A stretch of 64,000 nucleotides of DNA from NCBI RefSeq assembly GCF_017592395.1, contig NZ_JAGFOU010000011.1, forward strand, positions 33,030 to 97,029, in the 5' to 3' direction. The stretch comes from Actinomyces bowdenii (GTDB taxonomy: Bacteria > Actinomycetota > Actinomycetes > Actinomycetales > Actinomycetaceae). This document shows positions 44,862 through 53,398 of this stretch, one piece after another (position 1 is the stretch's first letter; every line of letters starts with the position of its first letter). The position numbers and the translations under genes are program-made. Below the pieces are notes generated by a model. The model worked only from the letters and a program-made list of their open reading frames with translations, was not told where the DNA came from and did not search any database.

Positions 44862-47522
44862 ATGACCTGCCCGCCCCCGCCGCGCCCCGCCCAGCCCGCC
44901 AACCTCAGCCGTCAGGAGGCCCTGTGGCGCTCCGAGCACGTGGAGGTGGAGCGGCTCTCGGTCGATATCGACCTCACCAGCGCCCCGGACCGGCAGGCCA
45001 CGGGCTTCGAGGTGAGCACCGAGCTGGCCCTGCGCACTCCCGGGGCGGTGCGGGGCCTGTGGGTCGACTTCCTGGGCGAGGCGGTCCACTGTCTGGAGGT
45101 CGATGGGCAGGAGATCGAGCCCCAGTGGGACGGGGCCCGCATCGCTCTGCCGGCACTGGGCGCCGGCCGGCACCGGGTGCGCGTGCGGGCCCGGGGCCGC
45201 TACTCCAACTCCGGGCAGGGCCTGCACCGCTTCCACGACCCGCTCGATGGGGCCACCTACCTCTACACCCACTTCGAGCCCTCCGATGCGCGCCGGGCCT
45301 GGCCCTGCATGGACCAGCCCGATCTCAAGGCCGTCTTCCGCCTCAGCGCGGAGCACCCCCGGGACTGGACGGTCCTGTCCAACGGCCGCCCCGGGACGCC
45401 GGCCCCCGACAGCGACGGCGGGCGTCCCCGTGGCGCGGCGGGGACGGGCGCCGGGCGCAGCACCCGCACGCTCATGACCCCGACCCGGCCCGTGCCCTCC
45501 TATCTCACCGCCCTGGCCGCCGGGCCCTGGCACCGGGTGGAGGGCCGGTGGGACAGCCCCGGGCATCCCGGGCTGAGCGTGCCGCTGTCCTGGTCCTGCC
45601 GCGCCAGCCTCGCCCATCACCTCGACGCCGAGGAGCTGATGGGCCTGACCATCAGGGGGCTGGACTTCTACGACCGGGTCTACGGCCAGGCTCCCTACCC
45701 CTGGGGCTCCTACGACTCGGTCCTGGTGCCCGAGTACAACCTGGGCGCCATGGAGAACCCCGGGTGCGTGACCTTCAACGAGGAGGCCCACCTCTTCCAG
45801 GGTCCGGTCACGCGCGCCCAGCGCGGGGCGCGCGCCAACACCATCCTGCACGAGATGTGCCACATGTGGTTCGGCGACCTGGTGACCCCCCGCTGGTGGG
45901 AGGACACCTGGCTCAAGGAGTCCTTCGCCGACCACCAGGGCACCTGGGCCCAGGAGCAGGCCGCCGGCTATGAGGACGCCTGGGCCTCCTTCGCCGCCTC
46001 GCGCAAGGCCTGGGCCTACCTCGAGGACTCCCGGCCCGCCACCACCCACCCCATCGTGGCCCGGGTCGAGGATGCCGAGGCCGCCCGCCAGGCCTTCGAC
46101 GGGATCACCTACGCCAAGGGGGCCTCCGTCCTCAAGCAGCTCGTGGCGCACCTGGGGCAGGAGGCCTTCCTGGCGGCCGCCAACGCCTGGTTCACCGAGC
46201 ACGCCTTCGCCAACGCCAGCCTCGCCGACCTCCTGCGCTCGCTGTCGACCGCCTCCGGCAGAGACATGGGGGCCTGGGCCGAGGCCTGGCTGCACACCGC
46301 CGGCCCCTCGATCCTCGGCGACGAGCTCGTCGTGGAGGACGGGCGCATCACCTCCCTCACCCTCACCCAGGAGGGCATCGACCCCACCACCGGGCAGGCG
46401 GTCCTGCGGCCCCACACCCTCGTGGTGGGCCTGTACGCCGAGCGCGGGGGAGAGCTGGTGCGCACCCACAGGCTGCCGGTCGAGTTGAACGGCCCCAGCG
46501 CAGTGGTCGACCAGGCGGCCGGCCTGCCGGCCCCCGACATGGTGCTGGTCAACGACGAGGACCTCACCTACGCCGTCGTGCGCCCCGATCCCGGCTCCCT
46601 GGAGTGCGCCCTGGAAGGACTCGCACGGCTCAAGGACCCCATGGCGCGCTCGCTGTGGTGGTCGATGCTGCACAACCTCGTGCGCGACGCCCGACTGGCG
46701 CCCCAGCGCTTCGTCCGGGCCGTCCTGAGCCAGGCCGACGACGCCACCGGGGACGCCACTCTGGCCACCGTCCTGGCCCAGGCCCTCCAGGCGGCCATGC
46801 GCTACACCGATCCGGCCCGGCGCGCGGAGTGCCTGGAGCCGCTCCTGGGGGACCGGGCCTGGGGGCTGCTCCTGGCCAGTGAGCCCGGGAGCGGCGCCCA
46901 GCTGGTCAGGGCCCGCGCCTGGCTGCAGGCCGCGGGCCAGGGCCGCGCCGCAGGTGAGGGCGCCTGCCGCCGTGCCTCGGCTCGCATCCGGCGGCTGCTG
47001 GAGGGCGGGATCGAGGGGCTGGCGCTCGACGACGACCTGCGCTGGCGCGGCCTCATCGCCCTGGCGCGCCTGGGCGAGGCCACTGACGAGGAGCTCCAGG
47101 ACCAGTTGCGCCGCGACCCGGGAGCCCGCGGCATCAACCGCCACCTCCAGGCCGCCTCCAGCGCCCCGAGCGCACGGGTCAAGGAGGAGCTCCTCTCCCG
47201 ACTGCTCCAGGACGCCTCCCTGGGCAATGAGGAGGCCGACGCCCTCATCGCCGCCTTCAGCGTCGATGCCCACCACGATCTGCGGGCCTCCTCCACCCCC
47301 GCCTACCTGGAGGGCCTGGAGGGCCTGTGGGCCGGGCGCAGCCAGGAGATCGCCACCCGGCTGGTGCGTGGGCTGTTCCCCGCCTGCGGGGACCAGGCGG
47401 ACGCCCTGGCGGTGCGCGCCTGGCTCGATGAACGGCCGGGCGCCCCTGCCGCCCTGCGGCGCCTGGTGCTGGCCTGCGCCGATGACCTGGAGCGCGCACT
47501 GAGGGCCCGCGTCCGCCAGTAG
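44862..47522 (+). CDS. pepN: Aminopeptidase N (M1 family)
   Basis: Zinc metallopeptidase that removes N-terminal residues from peptides in the cytosol. GAMENPGCVTF is the substrate-binding GAMEN motif, and HEMCHMWFGDLV (His330, Glu331, His334) with Glu353 in LKESFADH is the H-E-x-x-H-x18-E zinc site. The C-terminal ERAP-like helical domain extends to residue 886, as in actinobacterial PepN. A short Gly/Arg/Pro-rich insertion lies near residue 185. No signal peptide. An immense antisense reading frame covers this gene and gnd and is a GC artefact. Confidence 0.96.
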   Translation: MTCPPPPRPAQPANLSRQEALWRSEHVEVERLSVDIDLTSAPDRQATGFEVSTELALRTPGAVRGLWVDFLGEAVHCLEVDGQEIEPQWDGARIALPALGAGRHRVRVRARGRYSNSGQGLHRFHDPLDGATYLYTHFEPSDARRAWPCMDQPDLKAVFRLSAEHPRDWTVLSNGRPGTPAPDSDGGRPRGAAGTGAGRSTRTLMTPTRPVPSYLTALAAGPWHRVEGRWDSPGHPGLSVPLSWSCRASLAHHLDAEELMGLTIRGLDFYDRVYGQAPYPWGSYDSVLVPEYNLGAMENPGCVTFNEEAHLFQGPVTRAQRGARANTILHEMCHMWFGDLVTPRWWEDTWLKESFADHQGTWAQEQAAGYEDAWASFAASRKAWAYLEDSRPATTHPIVARVEDAEAARQAFDGITYAKGASVLKQLVAHLGQEAFLAAANAWFTEHAFANASLADLLRSLSTASGRDMGAWAEAWLHTAGPSILGDELVVEDGRITSLTLTQEGIDPTTGQAVLRPHTLVVGLYAERGGELVRTHRLPVELNGPSAVVDQAAGLPAPDMVLVNDEDLTYAVVRPDPGSLECALEGLARLKDPMARSLWWSMLHNLVRDARLAPQRFVRAVLSQADDATGDATLATVLAQALQAAMRYTDPARRAECLEPLLGDRAWGLLLASEPGSGAQLVRARAWLQAAGQGRAAGEGACRRASARIRRLLEGGIEGLALDDDLRWRGLIALARLGEATDEELQDQLRRDPGARGINRHLQAASSAPSARVKEELLSRLLQDASLGNEEADALIAAFSVDAHHDLRASSTPAYLEGLEGLWAGRSQEIATRLVRGLFPACGDQADALAVRAWLDERPGAPAALRRLVLACADDLERALRARVRQ

Positions 47523-47692
47523 GAGGGCGGGCCGGCCGGAGACACGTATTCTGTATGTTCTGTAAAAGAATTCAGTGCTTTGCCTGGGAAATCCTCCACT
47601 CGAGGAGGCTGGGGGGCGCTCTCCCGCCGTCCGCGGGTATTTCCTGCTTGAACAGGCCGCGCATCAGGTCTCGTCCGGATTGCATTGGGCGG

Positions 47693-47698
47693 TATGGT
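47693..47698 (+). promoter_or_regulatory. Candidate -10 of the FHA gene
   Basis: TATGGT lies 49 nt before the ATG at 47747, with a GAGGGG ribosome binding site in between. An AT-rich patch (about 47547-47580) sits upstream in the same 224-bp spacer; its role is unclear. Confidence 0.4.
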
Positions 47699-47746
47699 GG
47701 GTCCTGAGGCGGCGCACCAGGCGCCGCAACGACCAGAGGGGCAGGA

Positions 47747-48199
47747 ATGTCGAGCAGGCCGATCGAACAGGATCCCTCCTCCACTCAGACCTTCGGGGCT
47801 GTCGATGCCAGCATGTCGGGCCCCGCGCCGATCGTCGGGCTCAATCAGCAGGACGCCGCGGCCATATCCGCTCTCCCTGCGGGCACCGCGCTGCTGCTGG
47901 TGCACCACGGGCCCACCACCGGGGCCCGGTTCCTCCTGGATGCCGCGGAGACGACGGTGGGCCGCCACCCCAGGGCGGATATCTTCCTGGATGATGTCAC
48001 GGTCTCGCGCAAGCACGCGGTCTTCTCCGCGCTGCCCGAGGGCGGTTACGGGGTGAGGGACTCCGGCTCCCTCAACGGCACCTACGTCAACCGCACCCGG
48101 GTGGAGCAGGTGGCGCTGCGCCCGGGCGATGAGGTGCAGATCGGCAAGTACCGGATGACCTACCACCCGGGCCCCCAGCGGGGGACTGCGGCGCAGTGA
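47747..48199 (+). CDS. garA: GarA/OdhI-like FHA-domain protein
   Basis: A 150-residue FHA protein. Residues about 55-140 hold the phosphothreonine-binding fold (TTVGRHPRADIFLDDVTVSRKHAVF, then DSGSLNGTYVNRTRVE), with the conserved Arg, Ser and Asn of the loops. GarA and OdhI block 2-oxoglutarate dehydrogenase until a serine/threonine kinase phosphorylates a Thr in the N-terminal tail; here the tail carries STQTFG, a plausible target, though not the exact ETTS motif. The order FHA-MerR-MerR matches mycobacterial Rv1827, Rv1828 and Rv1830 without Rv1829. Assignment to GarA rests on this context plus the fold. Confidence 0.82.
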   Translation: MSSRPIEQDPSSTQTFGAVDASMSGPAPIVGLNQQDAAAISALPAGTALLLVHHGPTTGARFLLDAAETTVGRHPRADIFLDDVTVSRKHAVFSALPEGGYGVRDSGSLNGTYVNRTRVEQVALRPGDEVQIGKYRMTYHPGPQRGTAAQ

Positions 48200-48957
48200 G
48201 CGCGGCCTCCGCGCGCATGAGGCGCGCCGCGGCCGCCGCCCCCGCGCAGGCGGCCGGACCCAGCGGCCCCGGCTCCTGGCCGCGCGGCATCTCCCGCGAG
48301 CCGAAGATGAAGATCGGCCAGGTGGTGGACGCCCTCAAGGCGGAGTTCCCCGCGCTGTCGATCTCCAAGGTCCGCTACCTCGAGGGGGAGGGGCTCATCT
48401 CCCCCCATCGGGTCGGCAACGGCTACCGGCGCTACTCCCAGGCCGACCTGGAGCGCCTGCGCTACGCCCTGTCGGCCCAGCGCGACGACTACCTGCCGCT
48501 GAGCGTCATCCGCCAGCGCCTGGCGCAGCTCGATGCCGATGAGCAGGCCCCCGCGCCCGCCCCGGTCGCCCGCGTGGTGGCCCGCGATGGACGCATCGTC
48601 GATGGCGCCCTCATGGACCTGGAGTCGCTGACGGCCCACTGCGGGGCCAGCGAGGCGCAGATCGAGGAGATGGTGGCCATCGGGCTCATCAGCCCCGATG
48701 CGCACGGCCGGTACTCCTCGCGCAGCGCGCGCACCGTCCGCCTGGCCCTGGAGGTCAGCCGGCGGGGCCTGCCCGTGCGCAACCTGCGCGCGGTGCGGGC
48801 CGCGGCCGAGCGCGAGGCCGATGCCATCGACCAGGCCGTGGCCCCGAGGCGCTCGCGCTCCCGCAGCGCGGGGGAGGACTCGGCCCGGGCGCTGGCCGAG
48901 CTCGTGGCGGAGCTGCACTCCGCCCTGCTGCACCGCGCCGTCGAGGCCCTGGACTGA
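48196..48957 (+). CDS. ftsR: MerR-family regulator, FtsR-like (Rv1828 type)
   Basis: A 253-residue regulator. After a 35-residue low-complexity start come a MerR winged helix-turn-helix (MKIGQVVDALKAEFPALSIS, KVRYLEGEGLISPHRVGNGYRRYSQADLERLRY, about 38-95) and a second half (ALMDLESLTAHCGASEAQIE and on) seen in Rv1828/FtsR. FtsR activates ftsZ in corynebacteria. The GTG start overlaps the FHA stop; the ATG at 48307 would remove only the low-complexity part. It is co-transcribed with the FHA gene. Confidence 0.85.
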   Translation: MSAASARMRRAAAAAPAQAAGPSGPGSWPRGISREPKMKIGQVVDALKAEFPALSISKVRYLEGEGLISPHRVGNGYRRYSQADLERLRYALSAQRDDYLPLSVIRQRLAQLDADEQAPAPAPVARVVARDGRIVDGALMDLESLTAHCGASEAQIEEMVAIGLISPDAHGRYSSRSARTVRLALEVSRRGLPVRNLRAVRAAAEREADAIDQAVAPRRSRSRSAGEDSARALAELVAELHSALLHRAVEALD

Positions 48958-49154
48958 CGCGGGCCCGATGCCGGGCCGGCCATCCGGCTGACGCCGTGCT
49001 GGCACGAGCGGCCATCCAGAAGCCGAGGTGCGACACGCGGGACGCATGAGACTCCTGTGACAATCGCTGTGACATGCATCATGATCGTCTCCTCGTGCGG
49101 CGCCGCAGGATCGGCGTCATGGCGGGCGAAGGGCGGTGCGCCGCCGAAAGCCTC

Positions 49155-49171
49155 AACCTCACCTTGAGGTT
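49155..49171. promoter_or_regulatory. Palindromic operator candidate upstream of the second MerR gene
   Basis: Perfect 7-3-7 palindrome AACCTCA-CCT-TGAGGTT, about 40 bp upstream of the -35. The inner CTCAA-N7-TTGAG arrangement resembles MerR-type operators in style. Which protein binds is unknown; one of the two neighbouring MerR regulators is the natural guess. Confidence 0.5.
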
Positions 49172-49209
49172 CATCGGCGATTCGTTGCCCGAACGCAGCG
49201 CGCCATTCG

Positions 49210-49238
49210 TTGAGTGCGGGGGCATCTGGTCCTATCGT
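49210..49238 (+). promoter_or_regulatory. Promoter of the second MerR gene
   Basis: TTGAGT (49210-49215) and TATCGT (49233-49238) are separated by exactly 17 bp. Confidence 0.55.
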
Positions 49239-49321
49239 GGGGGCGTGGTCGACGAACACGGACCACCACCGCCTCAGTCGCGCAGGAGTCGCGACGTTCC
49301 CGACCCGACAGGAGCAGGCCA

Positions 49322-49891
49322 GTGAGCGTGAATGAAGCCAGTGCCGCTGCGGCGCCCCAGCGCGTCCAGGGCATGCTGTTCGGTGACCCGCTCCCGCAGC
49401 TCGACGCCGACTCCGGCTATCGCGGCCCGGTGGCCTGCCGCGCCGCGGGCATCACCTACCGCCAACTCGACTACTGGGCCCGCACCGGCCTGGTCGAGCC
49501 CTCCATCCGCGGGGCCCGCGGGTCGGGCTCCCAGCGCCTCTACTCCTTCCGGGACATCCTGGTGCTCAAGATCGTCAAGCGCCTCCTGGACACCGGCGTG
49601 TCCCTGCAGCAGATCCGCACAGCAGTGGCAGCGCTGCACGCCCGCGGCGTGGAGGACCTGGCCTCCATCACCCTCATGAGCGACGGGGCCTCGGTCTACG
49701 AGTGCACCTCGCCCGATGAGGTCATCGATCTGGTCGCCGGAGGGCAGGGCGTCTTCGGCATCGCCGTGGGCCGCGTGTGGCACGAGGTGGAGGGCTCCCT
49801 GGCCGAGCTGCCCGTGGAGCACGCCGGCGCCCACGTGGTCGAGGACGAGCTGGCCAAGCGCCGCGCCGCCAAGCGCCAGCAGGTGGGCTGA
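49322..49891 (+). CDS. MerR-family regulator (Rv1830 type)
   Basis: A 189-residue regulator with a MerR helix-turn-helix at about 20-85 (YRGPVACRAAGITYRQLDYWARTGLVEPSIRGARGSGSQRLYSFRDILVLKIVKRLL, split here by recognised turns) and a C-terminal part with DLASITLMSDGASVYEC and VDLVAGGQGVFGIAVGRVW-like blocks seen in mycobacterial Rv1830. GTG at 49322 follows AGGAG; GTG at 49328 is an alternative. It has its own promoter and ends at a strong convergent terminator. Confidence 0.85.
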   Translation: MSVNEASAAAAPQRVQGMLFGDPLPQLDADSGYRGPVACRAAGITYRQLDYWARTGLVEPSIRGARGSGSQRLYSFRDILVLKIVKRLLDTGVSLQQIRTAVAALHARGVEDLASITLMSDGASVYECTSPDEVIDLVAGGQGVFGIAVGRVWHEVEGSLAELPVEHAGAHVVEDELAKRRAAKRQQVG

Positions 49892-49927
49892 GCCGAGGCG
49901 GTGCAGCCGCATCCGCGCATCCCCTCA

Positions 49928-50000
49928 GGGCCGGGCAGCATGTGAGACTGCCCGGCCCCTCCCGTCCCGGGACCTCCACCTCCCCGGGACGGGAGGGGCC
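49928..50000. terminator. Two overlapping hairpins between convergent genes
   Basis: Hairpin 1 has an 11-bp perfect stem (49928-49938 with 49948-49958). Hairpin 2 has an 18-bp perfect stem (49954-49971 with 49983-50000). They share 49954-49958, so only one can form fully at a time. The position between the MerR and Hsp70 stops suits a bidirectional terminator. Confidence 0.8.
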
Positions 50001-50007
50001 GAGTCGA

Positions 50008-51573
50008 TCAGGCGGTGCGGTGGCCCAGGACGTACTGGCGGCTGTAGCCGTCGGTCATGTCCGTGATCGTCACTCGCACCAGGCCGGTCTCATCGATGCG
50101 GTAGTGCTCCCGGATGCGCGGGCCGCGGTCGCGCCGCTCCACCACCACCTGCTGAAGGTCCTCCACCTCGCGCAGGGACGCCTCCAAGGGGAAGACGATG
50201 TCCTGGTAGGGGGCCAGCTCGCCGCGCGGCTCACCGCACTGGTCGACCCCCGCGCACTCCACGTAGCGGAACCAGGCCACGTTGTGGGCCGCGTCGTACT
50301 CGCGGGTCAGCACCGTGCCCTCCCGGCCGTCGGGGGAGGCCTGGATCGAGTCCGGGCTCAGGATCGCGTCGAAGATCAGGCGCTGGCCGGCGTCGGCCTC
50401 GCGGAAGACGCCGAAGCCGCGCGAGAGCCTGTCGGTCAGGTCGTAGGCGGCGGTGCGGTCCGCGGCGATGGCCAGTCCGATGGCGGTCGAGGCGCCGGGG
50501 TAGGGGGAGCGGTGCACCCGGCGCCCGAAGCGCTCGCGCAGCATGCGGGGGACCAGCGGCAGGCCCGAGGCGCCGCCCACCAGGTAGACCCCCGCGATAT
50601 CGGTGAGGTCCGGGGCGCCGTCGTCGAGCCGTCCCACCAGGGGAGCCATGGTGGTCACGGATCGCTCCACCAGCGGGGTGCAGGCCTCGTAGAGCTCGGC
50701 GACGGGCAGGATGATGTCCCGCCCGCGCAGGACCACCACGAGGCGGCGGCTCTGAGGGGTCAGCCGCTCCTTGGCGTCGCGGCACTGCTCGAGCAGCTCG
50801 TCGAGCTCGGCGGCCCCCAGGTCCTCCTCGGCGATGCCCGCGCGCTGGAGCACCATCGAGGCCGCCAGCAGGTCGACGTCGTCTCCGCCCAGATCGCCCA
50901 GGCCGTGGGAGGCGATGACCTCGTGGGAGGTGCCCACGACATCGACCAGGGAGGTGTCGAAGGTGCCGCCGCCCAGGTCGTAGACCAGCACCCGGGTGCG
51001 CCGCGAGGAGACTGTGGCGGCCTTGCGATGGGTGTACTCGAAGCCCGCGGCGCTGGGCTCGTTGAGCATGGCGGCCACGTGGAAGCCCGCGGCCTTGAAG
51101 GCCTCCAGGGTCAGCAGGCGCTGGGCGCCGTAGGCGTGGGCCGGGACGGCGACGACCGCGCGGCAGCGCGAGACGTCGATCCGCCCCTCCTCCAGACGGG
51201 CGCGCAGGTGGCGCAGGAAGTCGGTGAGCACCTCCAGGACGGTGAAGGTCTCGTCGCCCAGGGTCACCGGCGTGGAGGCGGTGATCGTGGGCGAGGCCAG
51301 CAGCCGCTTGAGGCTGCGCAGCAGCGGGGCCCCCTGGCGCGCGGCCCGGCGGGCCTCGAATCCGTGGACGAGGGAGCCCTCGTGCAGGGCCGTCAGGGAG
51401 GGGATGAAGTCGTGGTCATCGCCGTTCTCGTCGGTGAAGCCCAGGACCGGGTAGTTGCCGCGATCGGCCCTGGCCACGACGGTGCGGGTCGTCCCCAGGT
51501 CGATGCCGATATCGGTGTCAGTGTCTGAATCGCGCGTGCTGCTGAGGAAGGTTCCGCTGTCATCGGCTGCCAT
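50008..51573 (-). CDS. Hsp70-family ATPase lacking a canonical substrate-binding domain
   Basis: A 521-residue actin-fold ATPase. IGIDLGTTRTVVARA (phosphate 1), VYDLGGGTFDTSLVDV (phosphate 2) and IAGVYLVGGASGLPLVPRML (adenosine motif) are all present, so the nucleotide domain (about 20-390) is complete. The last 130 residues do not look like the DnaK substrate-binding domain or lid and contain FREADAGQRLIFDAIL and REHYRIDETGLVRVTI. No dnaJ or grpE is nearby. Such short Hsp70-like proteins are common in actinobacteria with unknown clients. The N-terminal 20 residues are Asp/Thr/Ser-rich. Confidence 0.85.
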   Translation of the reverse strand: MAADDSGTFLSSTRDSDTDTDIGIDLGTTRTVVARADRGNYPVLGFTDENGDDHDFIPSLTALHEGSLVHGFEARRAARQGAPLLRSLKRLLASPTITASTPVTLGDETFTVLEVLTDFLRHLRARLEEGRIDVSRCRAVVAVPAHAYGAQRLLTLEAFKAAGFHVAAMLNEPSAAGFEYTHRKAATVSSRRTRVLVYDLGGGTFDTSLVDVVGTSHEVIASHGLGDLGGDDVDLLAASMVLQRAGIAEEDLGAAELDELLEQCRDAKERLTPQSRRLVVVLRGRDIILPVAELYEACTPLVERSVTTMAPLVGRLDDGAPDLTDIAGVYLVGGASGLPLVPRMLRERFGRRVHRSPYPGASTAIGLAIAADRTAAYDLTDRLSRGFGVFREADAGQRLIFDAILSPDSIQASPDGREGTVLTREYDAAHNVAWFRYVECAGVDQCGEPRGELAPYQDIVFPLEASLREVEDLQQVVVERRDRGPRIREHYRIDETGLVRVTITDMTDGYSRQYVLGHRTA

Positions 51574-51877
51574 GGGCCGACCCTATCGTGCGGATCGCGG
51601 CGCTCGTCAGGCATTCGGGCCGCCTGAATCCTCACGTTGTTGTTCAGAATTCTTCCGTGCCACTCGCCTCCCTCGGCCGCCGGAGGCGCGAGGTGCCGGG
51701 CCAGGTGACCTGGGGGCGACCGAAAGGTGTCCGGCTGGTGACCGGTCAGTGACATCTTGGAGCCCATTCGCCATGGCGGCCCCGGGCTGGTAACAATGTC
51801 GTCGGGTCGCGATCACACGGCCCGGGCCGCCCTGCCTCCCTCGGGGGCCGGTCACCCACACTCCCAACGGGAACGGC
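51574..51877 (+). promoter_or_regulatory. Regulatory region of the phosphate transporter gene
   Basis: This 304-bp spacer between divergent genes has no coding potential. It holds the 11-bp repeat array at 51704-51754 and, about 37 bp further on, an AT-rich TAACAAT (51791-51797) that may serve as -10 of the transporter gene. Confidence 0.55.
51704..51754 (-). promoter_or_regulatory. PHO-box-like array of five 11-bp repeats
   Basis: Five 7-base units begin at 51704, 51715, 51726, 51737 and 51748, exactly 11 bp apart: GGTGACC, GGCGACC, GGTGTCC, GGTGACC and AGTGACA, each followed by a 4-base spacer. On the minus strand the unit is GGTCACC, close to the GTTCACC unit of Streptomyces PhoP sites, which are also direct repeats of 11 nt. 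It lies upstream of a phosphate transporter, so PhoP control is a reasonable inference. Confidence 0.65.
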
Positions 51878-53101
51878 ATGAGCACCATTCTCTTCATCGT
51901 GATCGTCGTCGTTGTGACGGCTCTGGTCTTCGACTTCACCAACGGTTTCCACGACTCGGCCAACGCCATGGCCACCTCCGTGGCGACGGGCGCCTTCACG
52001 CCCCGGCGCGCGGTCCTCGTGGCCGCGGTCCTCAACGTCATCGGCGCCTGCCTGTCCACCGAGGTCGCCAAGACCATCTCCCACGGCATGTTCGATGACA
52101 CCCTCATCCAGGCGGCTCCCGCCATGATCTTCGCCGGTCTGGCGGGGGCCATCCTGTGGAACCTGGTGACCTGGCTCTTCGGCCTGCCCTCCTCCTCGTC
52201 CCATGCGCTCTTCGGCGGGCTCATCGGCGCGGTGGTGGTGGCCGCCGGGGTCGAGGGGGTCCACTGGGGCACGGTGGTCTCCAAGATCATCCTGCCGGCC
52301 CTCATCGCCCCCTGCGTGGCGGGCCTGGCGGCGGCGGTGGCCACCATCCTGTCCTACCGGATCGCCCGGCCCTCGGACCGCTACTCCCAGTCCATCTTCC
52401 GCAACGGCCAGCGCATCTCCGCCTCCATGGTGGCCCTGGCCCACGGCACCTCCGACGGGCAGAAGACCATGGGCGTCATCACCCTGGCCCTGGTGGCGGG
52501 CGGCTACCAGGAGCCGGGCACCAACCCCCACTGGTGGGTCATCGGCTCGGCAGGCCTGGCCATCGGCCTGGGCACCTACTCCGGGGGCTGGCGCATCATG
52601 CGCACCATGGGCAAGGGCCTGGTCCATATCGACTCCCCGCAGGGCTTCGCCGCCGAGACCTCCTCCACCGTGGCGATCCTGGCCTCCTCCCACCTGGGCT
52701 TCGCGCTGTCCACCACCCACATCTGCACCGGCTCGATCCTGGGCTCGGGCATCGGCCGGGGCACGAAGGTCTCGTGGAGCACCGCGGGCAAGATGGGCCT
52801 GGCCTGGCTCATCACCCTGCCCTGCGCGGGCCTGGTGGGGGCCCTGACCTCCTTCATCGCCGTGCGCGGCGGCGTGGCCGGAACGATCCTGGTCATCGTC
52901 ATGCTCATCCTCGGCGCGCTGGCCATCATCAGGCAGGCCAACCAGCACCGGGTGGACTTCTCCAATGTCAACGACTCCAATGAGGTCGTCGTCCTCAAGC
53001 GCAACGAGATGGGGCCGGGCGCGGGCATGGAGAGCCTGGGCGGGGCCGCCGCGGCGCCAGCCGTGACGGCGCAGGAGCACAGCAAGGAGAGCGTGGCATG
53101 A
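51878..53101 (+). CDS. pit: PiT-family inorganic phosphate transporter
   Basis: Low-affinity proton-coupled phosphate permease in the cytoplasmic membrane. The two PiT signature repeats are FDFTNGFHDSANAMATSVATGA near residue 19 and VALAHGTSDGQKTMGVITLAL near 186, with about ten hydrophobic segments and LFGLPSSSSHALFGGLIGA between them. Length is 407 residues. Its stop overlaps the next small gene (ATGA). The repeat array upstream suggests phosphate-responsive control. Confidence 0.95.
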   Translation: MSTILFIVIVVVVTALVFDFTNGFHDSANAMATSVATGAFTPRRAVLVAAVLNVIGACLSTEVAKTISHGMFDDTLIQAAPAMIFAGLAGAILWNLVTWLFGLPSSSSHALFGGLIGAVVVAAGVEGVHWGTVVSKIILPALIAPCVAGLAAAVATILSYRIARPSDRYSQSIFRNGQRISASMVALAHGTSDGQKTMGVITLALVAGGYQEPGTNPHWWVIGSAGLAIGLGTYSGGWRIMRTMGKGLVHIDSPQGFAAETSSTVAILASSHLGFALSTTHICTGSILGSGIGRGTKVSWSTAGKMGLAWLITLPCAGLVGALTSFIAVRGGVAGTILVIVMLILGALAIIRQANQHRVDFSNVNDSNEVVVLKRNEMGPGAGMESLGGAAAAPAVTAQEHSKESVA

Positions 53102-53334
53102 GCATCGACTGGACCTCCCTGGGCCTGGTGACGGTGGTGACGGTCCTGGGCACGGCATTCATCATCGCCATCACCTCACTGGCGGCGCGCATGCTCGACG
53201 AGGTCCACATCAAGCGCGCCACCCACGAGGTCAAGGGGCTGCACGCCGCGGAGGTCGCGGCGGGCTTCTTCCTCCTGCTGGCGGGCCTCATCGTCCTGTA
53301 CGGCCTGTGGCTCATCATTCCCTACTTCCACTGA
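53098..53334 (+). CDS. Small membrane protein coupled to the phosphate transporter
   Basis: A 78-residue protein with two hydrophobic helices (about 9-30 and 54-75) and a charged central loop (MLDEVHIKRATHEVKGLHAAE). It is translationally coupled to pit by ATGA. A small two-helix protein in this place is usual in actinobacteria; a role as an accessory subunit of the transporter is inference. Confidence 0.8.
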   Translation: MSIDWTSLGLVTVVTVLGTAFIIAITSLAARMLDEVHIKRATHEVKGLHAAEVAAGFFLLLAGLIVLYGLWLIIPYFH

Positions 53335-53386
53335 GGCCGCCGCGACCGATCGGGCCAATCGCCGGATCCGGGCGGGGCCGCGCTGC

Positions 53387-53392
53387 TAGTCT
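53387..53392 (+). promoter_or_regulatory. -10 element of the GH32 gene (leaderless type)
   Basis: TAGTCT ends 6 nt before the GTG at 53399; CCGCTC between them cannot serve as a ribosome binding site. Confidence 0.55.
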
Positions 53393-53398
53393 CCGCTC

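Larger units (their letters stand above)
48958..49321 (+). promoter_or_regulatory. Regulatory spacer before the second MerR gene
   Basis: This 364-bp gap holds no gene. It contains two CTGTGACA words 12 bp apart (49055 and 49067), a palindrome at 49155-49171, and a promoter at 49210-49238. The AGGAG ribosome binding site lies just before the GTG at 49322. Confidence 0.55.

Noticed and set aside
43317..47276. A 1319-codon open frame on the minus strand opposite gnd and pepN
   Set aside because: Its composition (Gly/Val/Asp/Ala/Leu/Gln repeats) is the standard artefact of reading GC-rich genes on the antisense strand; gnd and pepN are intact on the plus strand.
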